This document shows, one piece after another, positions 15,576 to 22,767 of a stretch of DNA of 38,770 nt (the stretch's first letter is position 1; each line of letters starts with the position of its first letter). The translations under genes were made by a program, and so were the position numbers. Origin of the DNA: Alphaproteobacteria bacterium (GTDB taxonomy: Bacteria; Pseudomonadota; Alphaproteobacteria; Rickettsiales; UBA3002). A model generated the notes under the pieces. It was not told the origin of the DNA and did no database searches. It saw nothing but the letters and a program-made list of their open reading frames with translations. The stretch spans positions 30,166 to 68,935 of the forward strand of contig JALHRI010000004.1 in the NCBI GenBank assembly GCA_022841525.1, written 5' to 3'.

Positions 15576-16121
15576 TTAAATGCGCCCCCAAATCGCCGCG
15601 CACCAGTCGTCTGAGCGCAAACGGTGCATGGGCGCAAGCCCGACTTGCTGGTAGGCCGCATCCACAGCTGGCATGAAATGGCCCAGAATGCCTGAAATCA
15701 TCACCACTCCCTGCGCTGCCAGATGCGCTGGGATATCCGCCGCCAGTCGCACCAGCGGCGCGGCGAGCATGTTCATCACCAGCAGATCGTAAGGGCCACT
15801 TGCGGCAATATCCGGGTGGGAAAATCCATCCGCCTGCAGTGCGTGGATGCGCGCTGCAACCCCCGCCGCTGCTGCATTTGCACGCGTCGCGGTAATGCTC
15901 TCATGCTCAATATCCACTGCGGTGACCAGGCATTTTGGCCATTTTTGAGCGATCGCTAGCGATAAAATGCCCGATCCACAGCCCATATCCAGCGCACGCT
16001 CTGGTGCCTCCCCCGCCATTGCCTCTATGGCGTGCAGTAGCATCTGCGTGGTGGGGTGGGAACCATCGCCAAAGGCTTTAGGGCTATGAAGCATCTTGTG
16101 TAAAAGATTAGCTGCGCACAA
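15576..16121 (-). CDS. PrmA-like SAM-dependent methyltransferase lacking the N-terminal domain
   Basis: The 181-residue protein matches the catalytic domain of PrmA, the ribosomal protein L11 methyltransferase. It has AFGDGSHPTTQMLLHAI, the SAM motif ALDMGCGSGILSLAIAQ, AVDIEHESITATRANA, and LLVMNMLAAPLVRLA. PrmA is usually near 290 residues with an N-terminal L11-recognition domain that is missing here. The upstream sequence is occupied by nfeD, so this is not a start-site error. It begins with TTG at 16121, overlapping nfeD by 14 bases, or with ATG at 16094. Either L11 is recognised differently or the substrate has changed; hence no gene symbol. Confidence 0.8.
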   Translation of the reverse strand: MCAANLLHKMLHSPKAFGDGSHPTTQMLLHAIEAMAGEAPERALDMGCGSGILSLAIAQKWPKCLVTAVDIEHESITATRANAAAAGVAARIHALQADGFSHPDIAASGPYDLLVMNMLAAPLVRLAADIPAHLAAQGVVMISGILGHFMPAVDAAYQQVGLAPMHRLRSDDWCAAIWGRI

Positions 16122-16554
16122 TCAGCACATTGCCGCGCACGGCGGTGATACGCACGCGTGTGCCTTCCGGCAAGGCCTGTGCAGGCTCCTCAGCGTCAAG
16201 CTCTGCCTGCATGAGCGTACCTGACCAGCGTACCTGACCCAGCGCACCTTTTTGCAGTCCGCTAAGGGCGATGGTCGCGCTATCCCCGACCATATTACTA
16301 TATTCGCCCTGTTTCGGATTTAACCGCCAGGCTTTGAGCTTCTTCCACATCAGCGCGGCGAAAATGGCAGTGAACATGAAAAACAGCGCAATCTGCGCCA
16401 CGTAGGCCGCCTGCCCCACCAGATTACTTTGTACCGTGATACCTACTAAAATCGCGGAAAGTCCTGCGAATAAAAAGCCGATGCCAGGAATGCCAAACGC
16501 TTCCAGCGCCAGCATCGCAGCACCCGCAATCAGCCACAGAATCGATGGTTCCAT
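16108..16554 (-). CDS. NfeD-family membrane protein with OB-fold
   Basis: The 148-residue protein has two to three N-terminal transmembrane helices (LWLIAGAAMLALEAFGIPG, LFAGLSAILVGITV, AQIALFFMFTAIFAALMW) and a C-terminal beta-rich OB-like domain ending VRITAVRGNVLIV. This is the short NfeD architecture. Such proteins partner with SPFH/stomatin-type proteases or scaffolds, but no SPFH gene is visible here. It overlaps the downstream methyltransferase gene by 14 bases. Confidence 0.85.
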   Translation of the reverse strand: MEPSILWLIAGAAMLALEAFGIPGIGFLFAGLSAILVGITVQSNLVGQAAYVAQIALFFMFTAIFAALMWKKLKAWRLNPKQGEYSNMVGDSATIALSGLQKGALGQVRWSGTLMQAELDAEEPAQALPEGTRVRITAVRGNVLIVRS

Positions 16555-16581
16555 ACCGCCCCCCTTATAAGGAAGTTGCCG

Positions 16582-17136
16582 CTATTTCAGACTTTGCAGA
16601 TAGGCAATCAGGTTCGCGCGCTCGTCATCTTTTTTTGTGCCCGCGTAGGCCATAATGGTGCCAGGCGCCCATTTGCGCGGGTTATACTGAAACTGGTTCA
16701 TGTTTTCTACATTCCAGCTTTCACCTGCTTTGGCTTTCAGACCATCAGAATAACCAAAGCCTGCATGGCTGGCGATGCTACGCCCCATTACCCCGTGCAG
16801 ATTGGGACCCACTTTATTCGGTCCACCTTTGTCAACGCCGTGACAGACCGCACATTTTTTCGAGAAATACGCGCCACCTTTGGCGGCATCCGCACTTGCC
16901 ATCAGCGCGGAAATATCCGGCGCGCCCTGAGGTGCGGCGGCACCGGCATCGCCGGCGGCGCTCTCTTCGACCACTTCGATACTATAGCCACGTTTTTCCT
17001 CAGCATGGTGGCCAGGATGTTTCGGCCCACCTTCGTACAGAAACTCGGTCATTTTTCCAGCGACCATACCAATCAGCCCCGCGAGCAACACCGCTGCGGC
17101 AATTTTATTCAGTTCCATTCCATTATTTGAGGCCAT
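16582..17136 (-). CDS. membrane-anchored class I cytochrome c
   Basis: The 184-residue protein has an uncleaved N-terminal membrane anchor (KIAAAVLLAGLIGMVAG), an acidic/Ala-rich linker, and a class I cytochrome c domain from about residue 83. The haem-binding motif is CAVCHG, GPNLHGVMGR follows, and the distal Met ligand is in GTIMAYAG. The layout resembles CycM/cytochrome c552-type proteins that pass electrons from the bc1 complex to a terminal oxidase in the periplasm. ATG 17136 has AGGGAA about 8 bases upstream; ATG 17118 is an alternative. Confidence 0.9.
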   Translation of the reverse strand: MASNNGMELNKIAAAVLLAGLIGMVAGKMTEFLYEGGPKHPGHHAEEKRGYSIEVVEESAAGDAGAAAPQGAPDISALMASADAAKGGAYFSKKCAVCHGVDKGGPNKVGPNLHGVMGRSIASHAGFGYSDGLKAKAGESWNVENMNQFQYNPRKWAPGTIMAYAGTKKDDERANLIAYLQSLK

Positions 17137-17242
17137 GCGACAAATTCCCTGTGCTAGTAATCAACTCATTTGCGGGTAACATAAGCTCCCAGCGCACGCA
17201 AGATTCTTGTGCATCGCGCCCGCTTATGTCACAACGACGCGC

Positions 17243-17998
17243 ATGAGCGTTGCTATTTTCATCCCTGCGCGTATGGCTTCCACCCGCCTTCCGGGCAAGC
17301 CGCTGGCCGATATTGCTGGCCTGCCGATGATTGTGCAGGTCATGAAACGCGCGCAGGAATCGGGGCTTGGCAAAGTGGTGATCGCCTGCGACGGTGAAGA
17401 AATCGCCTCGGCGGTGCGCGCCCATGGTGGCACGGCGGTGGTGACTGATCCGAATTTACCCAGCGGCTCCGACCGCATTTGGGCAGCCTTGCAGCATGAG
17501 GATTGGGTACTCCACTCATCCGACGATCCGATCATCATTAACTTACAGGGCGATTTACCGACTTTTGACAGCACATTGCTTCAGGATTTAGTACGCGTAC
17601 TGCGCACGACGGGCGCAGATATTGCCACCCTCATCACGCCCATCACGCGGCAGGATGAGCATGAAAATCCCTCCGTGGTCAAAGCCGTTGTCGCACTCGA
17701 TGATTCAGGAAAACAAGGTCGCGCGCTGTATTTTACGCGTGCGACCGCACCGTATGGCCAGGGGGTGCGCTACCACCATATCGGCGTGTATGCTTACCGC
17801 TACGCAGCGCTGAAACGCTTTGTCTGCCTGCCGCCAAGCACGCTTGAGGTGCGCGAAAAACTCGAGCAACTGCGCGCGCTGGAAGCAGGCATGACCATCG
17901 CAGTTTCAGTTGCAGATACCGCCGCACTTGGTGTAGACACGCCGGAAGATTTAGCGCGCGCGCGTGCGATAATTGGGCGCGCAGCGCCCTCACCCTAA
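17243..17998 (+). CDS. kdsB: 3-deoxy-manno-octulosonate cytidylyltransferase (CMP-Kdo synthetase)
   Basis: KdsB activates Kdo with CTP for lipopolysaccharide core synthesis. The 251-residue protein starts at the nucleotide-binding segment IFIPARMASTRLPGKPLADI and contains SGSDRIWAAL, the IINLQGDLP metal-binding motif, and HHIGVYAYRYAAL. ATG 17243 is chosen because the preceding in-frame residues are not conserved. The last codons and the TAA stop fall in a repeat element starting at 17987, so the C-terminal RAAPSP probably came from repeat insertion. WaaA, which uses the CMP-Kdo product, is encoded at 25171. Confidence 0.95.
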   Translation: MSVAIFIPARMASTRLPGKPLADIAGLPMIVQVMKRAQESGLGKVVIACDGEEIASAVRAHGGTAVVTDPNLPSGSDRIWAALQHEDWVLHSSDDPIIINLQGDLPTFDSTLLQDLVRVLRTTGADIATLITPITRQDEHENPSVVKAVVALDDSGKQGRALYFTRATAPYGQGVRYHHIGVYAYRYAALKRFVCLPPSTLEVREKLEQLRALEAGMTIAVSVADTAALGVDTPEDLARARAIIGRAAPSP

Positions 17999-18060
17999 CC
18001 CTCTCCCAGTGGGAGAGGGAAGCTGCCGCTTCGCGTCAGCGAATTGGCAGCGGGTGAGGG
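17987..18060. repeat. cloverleaf palindromic repeat between kdsB and the PfkB kinase gene
   Basis: Outer arms CCCTCACC (17987-17994) and GGTGAGGG (18053-18060) enclose two hairpins. Hairpin 1 is CCCTCTCCC (17999-18007) with GGGAGAGGG (18011-18019). Hairpin 2 is GCTGCC (18022-18027) with GGCAGC (18046-18051), containing an inner TTCGC/GCGAA stem (18030-18034 with 18039-18043). The result is a three-way, cloverleaf-like fold. It supplies the kdsB stop codon. In another frame it reads HPNPLPVGEG, typical of a repeat family widespread in proteobacterial genomes. Confidence 0.85.
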
Positions 18061-18089
18061 AAAAACGAACGGTGATGAAAGGATTTCCT

Positions 18090-19067
18090 ATGACTAAAAC
18101 CTACGACGTCAGTGCGATTGGCAATGCGATTGTCGATGTCATCGCGTTTGCCGATGAAGCCTTTGTACAAAAAAACGGCGTGCAAAAAGGCACCATGATG
18201 CTGATCGATGAGCAGCGCGCACATTCGCTGTATGATGCGATGGGTGCGGGGACGGAAGTATCGGGCGGATCGGCGGCGAATACGCTGGCCGGCATGGCAT
18301 CGCTGGGGGCAAAAACGGCCTTCATCGGCAAAGTATTTGATGACGAACTGGGGAGAATTTTCCGCCACGATATGCGCGCCGTCGGCGTTGATTTTGATAC
18401 GCCCAGCGCGACCTCTGGCCGCTCTACCGCTCGCTGCCTGATTCTGGTGACGCCCGATGGTCAGCGCACCATGAACACCTTTATCGGCGCCTGCAATGAA
18501 CTCTATGAATCCGACATTGATGAAGCGCTGATCGCAACCAGCCGTATTGTGTATGGTGAAGGCTATATGTGGGATATGGACTGCACCAAATCCGCGCTGC
18601 GTAAGGCATTTGCGCTGGCGAAGAAGCACGGCGCGAAAGTGGCCTTTACCTTGTCTGACGTCTTTTGCGTTGCCCGTTCGCGCGATGAATTTTTAGCGCT
18701 CATCGCGAGTGACTTTGACATTTTGTTCTGTAACGAAGGCGAGCTTGCCGCGCTTTACCCAGATCTATCATGGGAGGCGCAGCTAGACGCGGTGCAAAAA
18801 TCCTGCCCGCTCGTGGCGGTAACGCGCGGCGAGAAAGGCTCCATCATCCTCACCCCTTCTGAGCGTGTAACCATTGCACCCGCAGCGGTAACCAAAGTGG
18901 TCGACACCACGGGAGCCGGGGATTTATACGCCGCCGGATTTTTATACGGACTCACCCATGGTAAATCTTTGGCCGAGTGTGGGCGCTTAGGCTCAGCGTG
19001 CGCAGCGCAGATCATTCAGCATCTAGGCGCGCGCGTACAGCAACCGCTGAAAAAACTGGTAGCATAG
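18090..19067 (+). CDS. PfkB-family sugar/nucleoside kinase (adenosine kinase-like)
   Basis: The 325-residue protein is a ribokinase/PfkB-fold kinase. It has the N-terminal AIGNAIVDVIAFAD, the substrate-binding GGSAANTLAGMASLGAKTAFIG, and the C-terminal VVDTTGAGDLYAAGFLYG with the anion-hole GAGD and catalytic Asp. These enzymes phosphorylate sugars or nucleosides; the overall pattern is closest to the adenosine kinase-like group of alphaproteobacteria, but the substrate cannot be read from sequence. ATG 18090 has AAGGA at the right distance (GAAAGGATTTCCT). An open frame extends upstream into the repeat but is not homologous. Confidence 0.88.
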   Translation: MTKTYDVSAIGNAIVDVIAFADEAFVQKNGVQKGTMMLIDEQRAHSLYDAMGAGTEVSGGSAANTLAGMASLGAKTAFIGKVFDDELGRIFRHDMRAVGVDFDTPSATSGRSTARCLILVTPDGQRTMNTFIGACNELYESDIDEALIATSRIVYGEGYMWDMDCTKSALRKAFALAKKHGAKVAFTLSDVFCVARSRDEFLALIASDFDILFCNEGELAALYPDLSWEAQLDAVQKSCPLVAVTRGEKGSIILTPSERVTIAPAAVTKVVDTTGAGDLYAAGFLYGLTHGKSLAECGRLGSACAAQIIQHLGARVQQPLKKLVA

Positions 19068-19071
19068 CGCT

Positions 19072-19143
19072 TGTCACTCTGAACGTTAGTGAAGAGTCTC
19101 ATCTTTGTAAGAGAGATTCTTCGGCTAAAGCCTCAGAATGACA
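19072..19143. repeat. palindromic repeat, copy 2, between convergent genes
   Basis: The left arm TGTCACTCTGAACGTTAGTG continues to 19100 and pairs with the right arm GAGATTCTTCGGCTAAAGCC continuing to TGACA at 19143; the loop is about 12 bases. It is the same family as the element inside gltX. It lies between the convergent PfkB kinase and efp genes, starts five bases after the kinase stop, and may act as a bidirectional terminator or transcript-stabilising hairpin. Confidence 0.85.
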
Positions 19144-19162
19144 GACAGCACGTAATGTGACG

Positions 19163-19732
19163 TTACTTATCCTTCGCGCGTTCGACGAAGCTGGAGTCTT
19201 CGGTTTTTACCACAATGCGCTCGCCGGATGCGATGTACGGCGGCACCATCACGCGGATGCCGTTTTCCATAATCGCCGGCTTGTAGGATGACGACGCGGT
19301 TTGCCCCTTCACCACCGCATCGGCTTCTTTAATGGTGAGCACCACCGTATCAGGCAGATGCGCGCTGATCGGCTGGCCTTCATACATTTCGATATGTACC
19401 GTCATATTTTCCTGCAGGAAGGGCAACTTCTCGCCGATCGTGTCGCGGCTGATGGTGAATTGATCGTAATTTTCGTTATCCATGAAGTGGAGGAAATCAT
19501 CATCGGCATAGAGGAAATTGCAGCTCTTACCCTCAATCTGCACGCGCTCGATGGTTTCGCTGGAGCTAAAACGAACGTTATCTTTCGTGCCGCTTTTCAC
19601 GTCTTTGAGTTCGACCTGATTAAAGGCGCGCAGGTTACCTGGCGTACGAATTTCGTGCTTCACCACCAGCCAGAGCTTGTCTTTAAACTCAATCACCATG
19701 CCCTGACGCACGGCAGAACCGTCAATTTTCAT
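19163..19732 (-). CDS. efp: translation elongation factor P with non-canonical loop tip
   Basis: EF-P binds the ribosome near the E site and rescues stalls at polyproline. The 189-residue protein shows all three domains, including GMVIEFKDKLWLVVKHE, LPFLQENMTVHIEMYEGQPI, and the C-terminal GIRVMVPPYIASGERIVVKT. The domain I loop reads TPGNLRAFNQ where the common form is PGKGxAF: the tip residue is Asn33 instead of modifiable Lys (EpmA or related systems) or Arg (EarP). No modification gene is in this window. GAGGAG lies about 8 bases upstream of ATG 19732. Confidence 0.95.
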   Translation of the reverse strand: MKIDGSAVRQGMVIEFKDKLWLVVKHEIRTPGNLRAFNQVELKDVKSGTKDNVRFSSSETIERVQIEGKSCNFLYADDDFLHFMDNENYDQFTISRDTIGEKLPFLQENMTVHIEMYEGQPISAHLPDTVVLTIKEADAVVKGQTASSSYKPAIMENGIRVMVPPYIASGERIVVKTEDSSFVERAKDK

Positions 19733-19793
19733 GTACCACTCCTCAGGTTAAATGTGGCGCGCACCATAGCGATGCTCCTTAAAATGGCAAGCA

Positions 19794-20489
19794 TTATGGC
19801 TTAGATGGCAATGCCCGCGCGCGCTCACCAAACACGAAACTGAGCGCGTACATCAAAATGTAATAATAGATCAGGGTTTCGAGCACTTCACTACCGCGCT
19901 CAAAAAAATGCCTGAAGCCCATGTCCGGCAGTTTATCCAGTTTTTTGGTGATAAGAAACAGCCCCACAAAATACGCCGATTCACGCGAGGGAAGAAGCGC
20001 TGTCAGCGCGTGCGGCAATGTTAACAAACGGTAGTGAAGCATCAGCGGTATCACCCAGCTGCCAAAGATCATGCCAATTTCCAGTAAGCTGCGGGGTTTC
20101 TGATCCAGCCACGGCGTCACGTTATGCAGATTGGTCTCGCCCTGATCATTGTGCGCATGCCACTGCTCAGGCGTTTCCCACTCAAAAAACCACTGCCCCC
20201 AGCTGACCTCTTCACCGGCAATGTAAAAACTTCCCGCAGCAAACAGAAAAAACCACACCGATGCGAGGTGATGACCTAAGCGCTGTTGCTTACATGCCTG
20301 CATGCTGCATGCCGCACATGCCATCAGCGCTAATACAAAATGTACCAGTTCCATGACGCCGTTTTCTGATACCGCCCACTGCACCCAGTGAAGCGGTGCG
20401 GTGTGCTCGGTGACAAACCAGCCGACCAGAAATACCAGCGGCAGAACCACCCAGCTTAGCCAACGTGCGCGAGTTGAAGTCAGATACAT
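19794..20489 (-). CDS. conserved multi-pass membrane protein with GEE-SWGQ and QGETNLHN motifs
   Basis: The 231-residue protein has about five or six transmembrane helices, including VVLPLVFLVGWFVT, MELVHFVLALMACAACSM and SVWFFLFAAGSFYI. A conserved polar loop contains GEEVSWGQWFFEWETP and, 15 or so residues later, DQGETNLHN. I recognise this pair of motifs from uncharacterised bacterial membrane proteins. The clustered Glu, Trp, His and Asn beside a helix end could form an active or metal-binding site, but no function is known to me. ATG 20489 follows GGAAGGG; a longer frame to 20573 reads into the divergent rlmB promoter region and is less likely. Confidence 0.75.
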   Translation of the reverse strand: MYLTSTRARWLSWVVLPLVFLVGWFVTEHTAPLHWVQWAVSENGVMELVHFVLALMACAACSMQACKQQRLGHHLASVWFFLFAAGSFYIAGEEVSWGQWFFEWETPEQWHAHNDQGETNLHNVTPWLDQKPRSLLEIGMIFGSWVIPLMLHYRLLTLPHALTALLPSRESAYFVGLFLITKKLDKLPDMGFRHFFERGSEVLETLIYYYILMYALSFVFGERARALPSKP

Positions 20490-20602
20490 AAACCCTTCCG
20501 TATGTGGTGAGACAAGCGCATCCCATAGTTGATGTGGGCGTTTGCTGCAAGTGCGCGCGCAAAAAACTGGCAAGGCCAGACTAACTTGGCTATGCAGTTC
20601 GT

Positions 20603-21415
20603 ATGAAACATCCTCGCACCAAAACGGGCAAGCCGCAGGGGCAGCCTGCGCGCGCGCCCTCTTCTACGCCTGTGCCCGCGGGTTATTACTGGTTGTATGG
20701 CTGGCATGCGGTGCATGCGGCGCTAGGCAACCCCGCCCGCCGCATCGCGCGGCTGGTATGCACGCTCAGCAGCGAGCGCGATTTGCCGAACCTGCCCAAA
20801 GCACTCAAGCCTGAAATTCGCGATAGCAAAGAAATCACCGCACTCGCAGGATCTGATGCGGTACATCAAGGCATCGCCGCATTGGTAGCCCCCCTGCCTA
20901 CGCTGGAGCTTTTCGAACTACTGGCGCTGGAAACGAATAGCGGTTCGCCGCGCACCTTACTCATCCTCGATCACATCACCGATCCGCATAATGTCGGCGC
21001 CATGCTGCGCTCAGCGGCGGCGTTTAATGTCGCGGCGATCATCACCACCAAAGATCACGGCGCGCACGAAAGCGCGGTGATGGCCAAGGCCGCCTGCGGT
21101 GCGCTCGATAAGGTGCCGCTGATTGAGGTGACCAATCTGGCCAGCGCCATGCGCGAGATCAAAGCAGCCGGCTACTGGATTTACGGGCTGGATGGTCGCG
21201 CCGAACGCGCGCTGCACGCACACAGCATCAGCGGTGCGTGCGCGCTGGTGATGGGCGCCGAAGGCAGCGGCATGCGCCGCCTGACAGCCGATCACTGCGA
21301 TGTTCTGATCAAACTAGCGATGGATGCGCGAATGGAAAGCCTGAATGTTTCCAACGCTGCGGCGATCGCGCTGTATCACCTTTATGTATCCAGCATTGAG
21401 GCAAGCACGACATGA
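20603..21415 (+). CDS. rlmB: 23S rRNA 2'-O-methyltransferase, TrmH/SpoU family (RlmB-like)
   Basis: The 270-residue protein has a basic N-terminal extension, a substrate-binding domain beginning YYWLYGWHAVHAAL, and a C-terminal knotted SPOUT methyltransferase domain. The SPOUT motifs are LILDHITDPHNVGAMLRSA (motif 1), ALVMGAEGSGMRRL (motif 2), and MESLNVSNAAAIALY (motif 3). RlmB modifies G2251 of 23S rRNA. Membership of the SpoU family is certain; the exact target is inferred from the domain layout. It overlaps the next gene by 4 bases (ATGA). Confidence 0.9.
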   Translation: MKHPRTKTGKPQGQPARAPSSTPVPAGYYWLYGWHAVHAALGNPARRIARLVCTLSSERDLPNLPKALKPEIRDSKEITALAGSDAVHQGIAALVAPLPTLELFELLALETNSGSPRTLLILDHITDPHNVGAMLRSAAAFNVAAIITTKDHGAHESAVMAKAACGALDKVPLIEVTNLASAMREIKAAGYWIYGLDGRAERALHAHSISGACALVMGAEGSGMRRLTADHCDVLIKLAMDARMESLNVSNAAAIALYHLYVSSIEASTT

Positions 21416-22767
21416 ACGCACCCACCCACTGCAGCGATGATTTGCTTTCCCTTGCGCAGCAGGCGGTGGCGCATGCGCTGAAACAAGGTGCCAGCGCCGC
21501 AGATGCCTTCGCTGTCGATGCGGTTTCTTTAAGCGCCAGCATGCGCCTTGGCTTGCCGGAAGCCACCGAACATGCAGGCGAGCGCGGACTGGGGCTGCGC
21601 GTATTTGTCGGGGCAAGAAGCGCTTCCATCGCCAGCGATGATCTGCGTCAGAAAACGCTGGATAAACTTACCGAAGAAGCACTCTGCATGGCGCGCGCGG
21701 CGCCGCCTGATCCGTTTACCACGCTTGCCCCTCAGGAACTCTTGGCGCACGAACTGCGCGCGCTTGATTTGTGCGATGGAGCCATGCCCGAAATGCAGGC
21801 GCTGCAACATCAAGCGCAGGCATGCGAGGATGTGGGGCGCAGCACGCAGGGCATTACCAATTCAGAAGGGGCCACTGCCAGCTTCAGCACCAGCACGGTG
21901 GCATTTGCATCCTCGCATGGGGCAGCGCTTTCTTACCAACGCTCGCATGCGTCACTTTCGCTCTCCCTCATTGCAGGTCACGGCGAAGACATGCAGCGTG
22001 ACTATGCCTACGCCACCTGTCGCCACCGCGCAGATCTCTCCTCTGCTGAAGAAATCGCGACAGAAGCTGCCGCGCGCACACTTGCTAAACTCTCGCCGCG
22101 CAAGCTTCCTTCTGCAAGCATGCCGGTCATTTTCGATCCACGCGTGGGCAGGCAACTGGCGGGGGCGTTTGCCTCGGCGATTAACGGTGCAGCCATTGTA
22201 CGCGGCACGAGTTTTTTGAAAGAGGCGATGGGCAGCGCCGTTTTCCCTCAACGCATTTCCATCATCGATGATCCGCATATCATGCGCTCTCTTGGCTCTG
22301 CCCCGTGCGATGATGAGGGCGTGCGCAACCAGAAACGCATACTGATTGATCAAGGACGCCTGACCAGTTGGCTGCTGGATACACGCAGCGCCGCCAAGCT
22401 TGGCCTTACCTCCACCGGCCATGCGCAGCGCGGGGTTTCCTCCAGCCCGCACCCATCACCGAGCAATCTGTACATTGCCGCTTCTACCACGTCGCTACAC
22501 GATCTCATGCGCGCATACCCGCGCGCGCTCTACATCACCGAAACGTTCGGTCACGGCATCAATCTCGTCACGGGGGATTATTCGCAGGGCGCTTCGGGTT
22601 TTCTTATCGAACAGGGGCAACGCAGCTATCCGGTGAGTGAAATTACCATTGCCGGTAATTTGCGTGACATGTTTGCGCAGCTGCACGCCGCAGATGATCT
22701 GGTGCTGCGCTACGCGATCAACGTGCCCACGCTGCTGGTTGAATCCATGACGGTGGCCGGATCATGA
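21412..22767 (+). CDS. pmbA: TldE/PmbA-type metalloprotease subunit
   Basis: The 451-residue protein matches TldE (PmbA), the partner of TldD in a heterodimeric protease that trims peptides such as microcin precursors and degrades CcdA. Visible family segments are RGLGLRVFVGARSASIASDD, VIFDPRVGRQLAGAFASAINGAAIVRG (as two shorter blocks), and FGHGINLVTGDYSQGASGF near the C-terminus. Length is standard. The catalytic HExxH lies in TldD, not TldE, and no TldD is visible here. It overlaps rlmB and msbA by 4 bases on each side. Confidence 0.9.
   Translation: MNAPTHCSDDLLSLAQQAVAHALKQGASAADAFAVDAVSLSASMRLGLPEATEHAGERGLGLRVFVGARSASIASDDLRQKTLDKLTEEALCMARAAPPDPFTTLAPQELLAHELRALDLCDGAMPEMQALQHQAQACEDVGRSTQGITNSEGATASFSTSTVAFASSHGAALSYQRSHASLSLSLIAGHGEDMQRDYAYATCRHRADLSSAEEIATEAAARTLAKLSPRKLPSASMPVIFDPRVGRQLAGAFASAINGAAIVRGTSFLKEAMGSAVFPQRISIIDDPHIMRSLGSAPCDDEGVRNQKRILIDQGRLTSWLLDTRSAAKLGLTSTGHAQRGVSSSPHPSPSNLYIAASTTSLHDLMRAYPRALYITETFGHGINLVTGDYSQGASGFLIEQGQRSYPVSEITIAGNLRDMFAQLHAADDLVLRYAINVPTLLVESMTVAGS

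Noticed and set aside
21548-22219. 223-codon alternative frame inside pmbA
   Set aside because: It is a shifted-frame product rich in Arg, Pro and Ala; pmbA in the other frame is clearly homologous to TldE over its whole length.
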